DNA of 12,244 nucleotides from Goniomonas avonlea (lineage: Eukaryota; Cryptophyceae; Goniomonadida; Goniomonadaceae), in the NCBI GenBank assembly GCA_003573635.1, contig QUTJ01031496.1, positions 1-12,244 on the forward strand. The letters are read 5' to 3'. Made by a program: the position numbers and the translations under genes. The notes beneath the pieces are model-generated. The model was not told the DNA's origin, made no database searches, and saw nothing but the letters and a program-made list of their open reading frames with translations. Below, piece after piece: positions 9,001-12,244 of the stretch (position 1 is the stretch's first letter; the number at the start of each line of letters is the position of its first letter).

Positions 9001-9284
9001 TGCCTTCTTGTTTCTGGGTTTTGCCCGAGTTTTTTTTGAGACGAGTCTGTCTGAGGACTGAGTATTCAGTGGTCCGATAGTTCCACCACACCCCTCCCCC
9101 CCTCCCGCACACATTTTATGCGTCTTCCGCCTCACCCAACCTGCAGGGGCTGGTGTACGTGCAGTTTGACAACATTGACGGCGCCCAGCACGCTCAGAAC
9201 CAACTCAACGGCCGCTGGTTCGCACGGAAAATGATCCACGCTGATTTCCTCTCCGAGAACGCTTTCCGCAATGTGGTGGGCTAA
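6070..9284 (+). CDS. RBM39: RBM39/CC1-like splicing factor (RS domain, two RRMs, UHM)
   Basis: Known role: nuclear U2AF-like splicing factor and coactivator; its UHM binds ULM peptides of other splicing proteins. Exons 6070-6185, 6233-6285, 6333-6422, 6472-6546, 6597-6715, 6765-6805, 6850-6987, 7031-7192, 7246-7315, 7992-8275, 8633-8738 and 9147-9284 give 463 residues. Residues ~39-112 are rich in RS, DR and GSDRD units. RRM1 (~124-200) has TVFVSQI and KGIGYVEM. RRM2 (~221-297) has LYVGSL and KGFGFVQY, ending GRAMKVGLVT. A Pro/Gln-rich linker leads to FVLLKNMFDPA and the UHM (~375-460), with DIAEDVEEEC, GLVYVQF and the UHM hallmark R-x-F as GRWFARKMI (441-443). Domain order and motif spacing match the SF-CC1 family closely. 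The first eight introns are 43-53 bp; the last three are 676, 357 and 408 bp. The donor of exon 2 could be 3 nt earlier. A possible cassette exon lies in the 357-bp intron. Confidence 0.95.
7316..7991 (+). other. 676-bp intron of RBM39-like gene
   Basis: Donor GTGCGA directly after ...GLAGRA of RRM2 and acceptor TTTTCTCAG before MKVGLVT. This is more than ten times the usual intron length here. It contains a short (CA)n stretch (~7428-7448) and clusters of CTGAC/GTCAG-type words between about 7830 and 7980, including two copies of ACTGACACCG. No exon with a family match was recognised. Confidence 0.8.
8401..8439 (+). other. Candidate 39-nt in-frame cassette exon of RBM39-like gene
   Basis: A long pyrimidine-rich stretch ending CCAATCCTATTAG (8400) precedes CGACCCCGATTGG..., and GTGAGTGAG follows at 8440. 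The 39 nt fit the phase of the flanking exons and contain no stop. Inclusion would replace one Gln by His and add 13 residues (DPDWWQSETRERE) just before ETDPEF. The skipped form aligns without a gap to the region as I recall it in animal RBM39, so skipping is probably the main form. Splice-site quality is seen; use of the exon is inferred. Confidence 0.4.
8431..8505 (+). repeat. (GA)n/(GT)n/(CA)n compound simple repeat in intron
   Basis: GAGAGA followed by GAGT repeats, then CAGACA, a (CA)n run with one CG interruption, and (GA)n again. It lies in the 357-bp RBM39-like intron, overlapping the donor side of the candidate cassette exon. Confidence 0.85.
8739..9146 (+). other. 408-bp RBM39 intron with G-runs
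   Basis: Intron from GTCCGA after ...DRVNPQ to ACCTGCAG before GLVYVQF. It holds two poly-G runs (8803-8810 and 8816-8825) set in GA-rich sequence, a possible quadruplex in the sense transcript, and a C-rich tract with C7 at about 9094-9106. No coding motif seen. Confidence 0.75.
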
Positions 9285-9541
9285 GACAGACCACGTAGAC
9301 TGGTCGCCGCCATCTTCAGTTACCACGACGGTGTCTCAGTAGTTGCGTCCGGTGGAGACGTGCCACCGCACGTCGCTCTCTCGCGTTTCGCACCTGCAAC
9401 AATGCCGCTCTATGCTCGAACAGTTCCCGGTGTGTGTGTGTGTGTCCAGTTCTGTGCAGCAAGCGCGCCCTGATAAAAGGGTTTCACGAAAGCCTGTTTC
9501 CGTGCAGCACAACGGCCTGCCGCTTGCTCATCTTCTCTCCC

Positions 9542-9595
<54 letters not shown>

Positions 9596-9982
9596 AGTGA
9601 GAGAGACATTCTCTTCTCTCCGGCCAGATTCTTATGCGGTGACTGGGAGAGGATCTCACACCGCCACTCTCTCGCCACTGTACACACAGCGCCTAAAACG
9701 GTGTTGCTTTTTGGTCCGATTGTTTGGTCCGACGGTCAATGGAGCCGGCAACCGTGTTACGATTCTGTTGCGTTGGGGCCCGGCAGGATCACTCCGCATG
9801 GTTATTTGAGTCGCAACAGAATTGTCTTGCTCACACTCCTTCTGCAGCAGTGGTGTTGTCTTGCTCACACCTCATCTCTGTAGCTCTGTGTTGTGGTATC
9901 GTGCTTGTTGTTTCCAGACGACAAAATGCATTCTGGTGCTCATTGTCAAGCTTGTTTATTATCAACACAGACCTGTGAACCT
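9285..9982. other. Convergent 3' intergenic region (RBM39-like / PPIL6-like)
   Basis: 698 bp between converging stop codons. It includes a short (GT)n run near 9432-9446, a long (CT)n tract, and a 15-nt direct repeat TTGTCTTGCTCACAC at 9822-9836 and 9856-9870. No AATAAA close to either stop and no recognised gene. Presumably both 3' UTRs. Confidence 0.55.
9539..9592. repeat. (CT)n microsatellite
   Basis: An almost pure CT run of ~54 bp with one CG interruption at about 9553-9554, followed by GTGAGTGAGAGAGA. That is a short complementary GA stretch which could fold back on the CT run. It is in the 3' region downstream of the RBM39-like gene. Confidence 0.95.
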
Positions 9983-11594
9983 CTATTCGTTGCAAGGGTC
10001 CTCCGGACCCGCCGGAGGCTGCTCTGCAGCTTCTTCTCCTCCAGGCGGTGGTGCTGGTGTCTCAGCTGCCTCTGCTGCCTCAGCCTCTGCTGGTGCTGCA
10101 GCACTCTCCGAACCGAGCGCAGGCTCCTCGTCGTTGGTCAACGGCTCTCCTCCTGAGGGTGGTGTGAGCGCAGCCGCCATGGAGCGTCGGGTGCGTTCAC
10201 GTGTCGGGCGAGCTGGAAGCACAATTGCACAACGAAAAATCCCAGCGGACAAAGACAAACGCACCCGCGGCGGCATCGATATCTTTCTCAGCTTTGGCCC
10301 GGGTGGACTCCCGCCAATTTTCAGGATCTACCGCACCGCAACCAACAACTGTCACTTGCTGCGACACAATGTCAGAAAACACAGTTTGGAGTTCGTGAAG
10401 TTGAAAGATAGTGAGGCCCACCGGGTTGGACCGCTGGTTCCACCGTTCTGTTGGGAGTCGCTCAATCCGTCGCACCGTCGACAATCCTGACAATACGCGA
10501 CCAAACACAACCTGCGCCACAATGAGTCTCGCGGAGCAGACTCGGTTCTCGCACCTTTTTCTTGTCCAACCATGGCAGCGCTTGGGTAGCGATGTAAAAC
10601 TGTGACCCGTTGGTGTGCGGCCCGCTGTTCGCCATCGCCTACAACAGTTCAGAAAAAGCAACGGAGAGACTCGCACGCACCACGTCACCGGCCCACGTAT
10701 GTCGCAGTGCAAAGTTCTCATCCTCGAAGTACTTGCCGTAAATAGAATATCCTCCGTCCCCGTCACCGTTGCGCACATCTGTTGAGCAGGGTTCAGACTC
10801 CCGCCAACTGAAGATCAACACAACAATGTTACCTCCACCCTGAATCCAAGCCCCTTTGACCGCACGATGAATTGCCGTGTTGGCATATCCAAATTTGTCC
10901 CCAGAGGGCTCACAGAGTCCCAAAAAATTGTCACAGGTCTTGGGTACCTGATCCCAGAACAACTGTTGTCTATGTCAATTTTCAGTTCGCGAAAAGAGAC
11001 TCTTGCCTCGATAATGATGCGACGGGGTGGCTCTAGACCGATTGTGAGATCTAGATACGCGAACTTGTGCTGTCACCCGGCTTAGCAATGTTGAAAAAAC
11101 AGATCTGAGCGCGCACCTTGCGAGCGAAACTCTGAATATACGCCGTCAACCCAGCAGCAGTGCGTTTCTTGTACAAAGCTCGTGGTGTTTTGTCTTCATA
11201 ACCGTAAGTTTTCTTCGCCCACGCCAAAAACGTATCAATGCCCCCAATATATTCGTCCTCACCCTTCCACACCATGCAGCTCCCGCCCGTCAGACGTGCA
11301 TGTCTCTGACCGTCTTTGGTCTTGAATTTCTGCCACAAGCAAATCAATAAGACTTTTCGAACACATGAATGGAGCAATCTCTCACTTGTGCTTGATTCGC
11401 GACAAACTGCTCGAAAACAGGTTCGGGCATGGATTGAACATCTATGTCAACATCCTTGGACTCCTTCAGATACTGCGGAATATCAGAACCAACAGAAGGA
11501 TTATGAGAGGGACGCGCACGTCAAGGCAGGCTTTGGCCTGATAGAATCCATTGTCAACAACCGCTCCAGCGAGGTGCAACGTCTGCTTGCCCAT
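9983..11594 (-). CDS. PPIL6: PPIL6-type cyclophilin (peptidyl-prolyl isomerase-like)
   Basis: Exons 11594-11520, 11472-11386, 11329-11117, 11069-11007, 10962-10833, 10778-10681, 10638-10555, 10511-10422, 10358-10265 and 10212-9983 give 387 residues; all phases fit. The N-terminal ~125 residues ([53 protein letters not shown]) match the thioredoxin-like pre-domain of PPIL6. The cyclophilin domain (~127-297) shows [72 protein letters not shown] and VTVVGCGAV. Compared with cyclophilin A, the catalytic Arg (179), Gln (187) and Trp (245) are kept, but the Phe-Met pair is Ala-Trp, and the later Phe and His positions are Tyr and Lys, so isomerase activity may be weak. The tail after ~312 is Ala/Glu/Pro-rich and has no counterpart in animal PPIL6. 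Intron 4 is GC-AG. The intron after exon 8 (63 bp, in frame) is the least certain. Function in cilia is inferred from the family's reported association. Confidence 0.88.
10963..11006 (-). other. GC-AG intron in the PPIL6-like gene
   Basis: Exon 4 ends ...ATTATCGAG and is followed by GCAAGA, an AG|GCAAG context as typical for GC donors. The 44-bp intron ends GACAACAG. Joining gives [16 protein letters not shown], which matches the nearly invariant cyclophilin E-L-F-x-D-x-x-P-K-T block. The nearest GT donor (6 nt downstream) would insert Ala-Arg inside this block. Confidence 0.75.
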
Positions 11595-11696
11595 CGAAAC
11601 CAAACGGCCGAACCACCTTCCCAACTTATGACGGCTCTACTAGTACCGTCTCTCAGCTACCTAATTTCTCGGGTAATTTCTCTGGGTCGCCCAAGG
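11595..11696 (-). promoter_or_regulatory. Short 5' flank of the PPIL6-like gene up to the mobile element
   Basis: Only about 95 bp separate the start codon from the inverted-repeat element. No TATA-like or other recognised element is evident; a promoter here is inferred purely from position. Confidence 0.35.
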
Positions 11697-11713
11697 CAAG
11701 GAAGGGCGAAACA

Positions 11714-11765
11714 AAAAACGGTATTTGTTTCGATTCCTGAAAACGATACAAAAAACCGTTTTATT
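11714..11765. repeat. Subterminal imperfect hairpin in the MITE
   Basis: AAAAACGGTATTTGTTTCG at about 11714-11732 is inverted, with a few mismatches, relative to CGATAC(A)6CCGTTTT at 11744-11762, leaving a loop of about 11 nt. The right arm recurs as a direct copy near the other end of the element (12031-12048). Such subterminal repeats are common in non-autonomous DNA transposons. Confidence 0.6.
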
Positions 11766-11890
11766 TTTGTTGCGAAACATCTCGTTAGCCAAAAAAACAC
11801 TCAGTTAACTGAAAATCTAGCCAAAATACTAATATTCAGTTAATTTTAGATTGTTTTTCAACCGTGAATTGAACCAATTTGGAGCAAAAC

Positions 11891-11971
11891 AAAAAAAGAG
11901 CAAACCACGGATTGGAACCTCGTCAACCAAAGTCGCCCAGACAACGTTCTTGACCACTCTGCTATGGAAAC
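11891..11971 (-). pseudogene. tRNA-like sequence with Pol III A box, B box and T7 terminator (degenerate)
   Basis: On the minus strand, TAGCAGAGTGG (11964-11954) fits the tRNA A box, and GGTTCCAATCC (11919-11909) fits the B box except for C in place of the usual R. Their spacing suits a tRNA without a long variable arm. A run of seven T (11897-11891) begins where a ~74-nt tRNA would end. I could not fold a good acceptor stem or anticodon stem by hand, and the T stem has a mismatch. It is therefore best read as a decayed tRNA or tRNA-derived Pol III unit inside the mobile element. Amino-acid identity cannot be given. Confidence 0.4.
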
Positions 11972-12090
11972 TTTAGCTTCGTTGTTTAATTATGTTGTTT
12001 TAGAGTTGTTTTTGTTTTGAAACCAAAAAACGATACAAAAAACCGTTTCATTTTGGATCAAAATGTGTTTCGCCCATCCTTGGCCCAAGG

Positions 12091-12244
12091 TACTGGCAGC
12101 AAATCACGGATTCTACTACATACATGGATATGTGTTTAGTATGTAAAGTATTCATACATTTAGGCCCAACCAGCCGGACTCCCAGAACCGCATCGCCCCG
12201 CAGGCCGCACGCTGCTTCGGGAACGCAACAGGATTGGGCTCCAG
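12091..12244. other. Right edge: AT-rich then GC-rich sequence, unassigned
   Basis: From about 12160 to the edge the composition turns GC-rich, and plus-strand frames stay open after a TTTAG that could be a splice acceptor (12160-12164). The stretch is too short to identify a protein. It might be the first exon of a further gene. Nothing else is recognised here. Confidence 0.25.

Larger units (their letters stand above)
11697..12082. mobile_element. 386-bp hAT-like MITE (non-autonomous DNA transposon)
   Basis: The left end CAAGGAAGGGCGAAACA (11697-11713) and the reverse complement of the right end, CAAGGATGGGCGAAACA (12066-12082), match at 16 of 17 positions. An exact 8-bp duplication GCCCAAGG flanks the element (11689-11696 and 12083-12090). 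An 8-bp target duplication and termini of the form CARNG are typical of the hAT superfamily, although this duplication does not fit the usual T/A positions, so the superfamily is tentative. The interior is AT-rich, has no transposase-sized reading frame, carries two direct copies of a 21-bp word (11741-11761 and 12028-12048), and holds a tRNA-like module. It sits ~95 bp upstream of the PPIL6-like start codon. Confidence 0.75.

Noticed and set aside
9484-9687. Minus-strand frame with a run of Glu-Arg
   Set aside because: It is produced by the (CT)n microsatellite, with no flanking coding signal.
10359-10421. Treating exons 8 and 9 of the PPIL6-like gene as one continuous exon
   Set aside because: The frame is open, but it would insert 21 residues between the conserved core end and [11 protein letters not shown]...CAG intron restores the usual cyclophilin length. 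It remains possible as retention.
11316-11843. 175-residue plus-strand open frame
   Set aside because: It crosses antisense PPIL6-like exons, the promoter region and the left part of the mobile element, so it cannot be a single real gene.
11891-11971. Functional tRNA gene
   Set aside because: The acceptor and anticodon stems do not pair when folded by hand, so it is reported only as a degenerate tRNA-like module.
12160-12244. Exon of a further plus-strand gene at the right edge
   Set aside because: The stretch is GC-rich and open in plus frames, but too short to show any family or splice support beyond a TTTAG.
1-12244. CRISPR array, bacterial operon, phage or viral genes
   Set aside because: No spaced direct repeats of the right form, no Shine-Dalgarno-type gene starts, and every recognised gene has spliceosomal introns.

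Overview
The window is nuclear DNA from a eukaryote, most likely a free-living flagellated protist. The genes are interrupted by many very short introns, mostly 41-60 bp, nearly all GT-AG with CAG or TAG acceptors. Genes alternate strand and intergenic spacers are short. Simple repeats ((CA)n, (GA)n, (CT)n) are common in introns and 3' regions. Two of the five genes belong to families associated with cilia or flagella. I cannot name the genus. All gene models were spliced by hand using reading frame, splice-site bases and remembered family motifs, so they are predictions without transcript support.

Layout from left to right: (1) minus strand, 2314 to beyond the left edge: 5' part of a NOM1/SGD1-like nucleolar MIF4G protein (8 exons seen, ~433 aa, gene runs off the window inside an intron that starts as a (GT)n tract). 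(2) plus strand, 2654-4030: a protein of sperm-tail PG-rich (SHIPPO/STPG) repeats, 7 exons, 354 aa, one repeat per exon. (3) minus strand, 5822-4525: an alpha/beta-hydrolase-like protein with GLSRGG, FDPVPGN and LGCHQ motifs, 5 exons, 329 aa. (4) plus strand, 6070-9284: the RBM39/CC1-like splicing factor with RS-type N-terminus, two RRMs and a C-terminal UHM, 12 exons, 463 aa, with a possible 39-nt cassette exon. (5) minus strand, 11594-9983: a PPIL6-type cyclophilin, 10 exons, 387 aa, containing a GC-AG intron and an Ala/Glu/Pro-rich tail. (6) 11697-12082: a 386-bp inverted-repeat element with an exact 8-bp target duplication, hAT-like, carrying a tRNA-like Pol III module, inserted about 95 bp upstream of the PPIL6-like start codon. 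The last ~85 bases are GC-rich and unexplained.

The genes form two divergent pairs (NOM1/STPG and hydrolase/RBM39) and two convergent pairs (STPG/hydrolase and RBM39/PPIL6). They do not form one pathway. NOM1 and RBM39 are general RNA-processing genes, STPG and PPIL6 are probable axoneme-associated genes, and the hydrolase is of unknown role. The least expected items are the mobile element with its Pol III module, the hydrolase family, the GC-AG intron and the exon-per-repeat structure.
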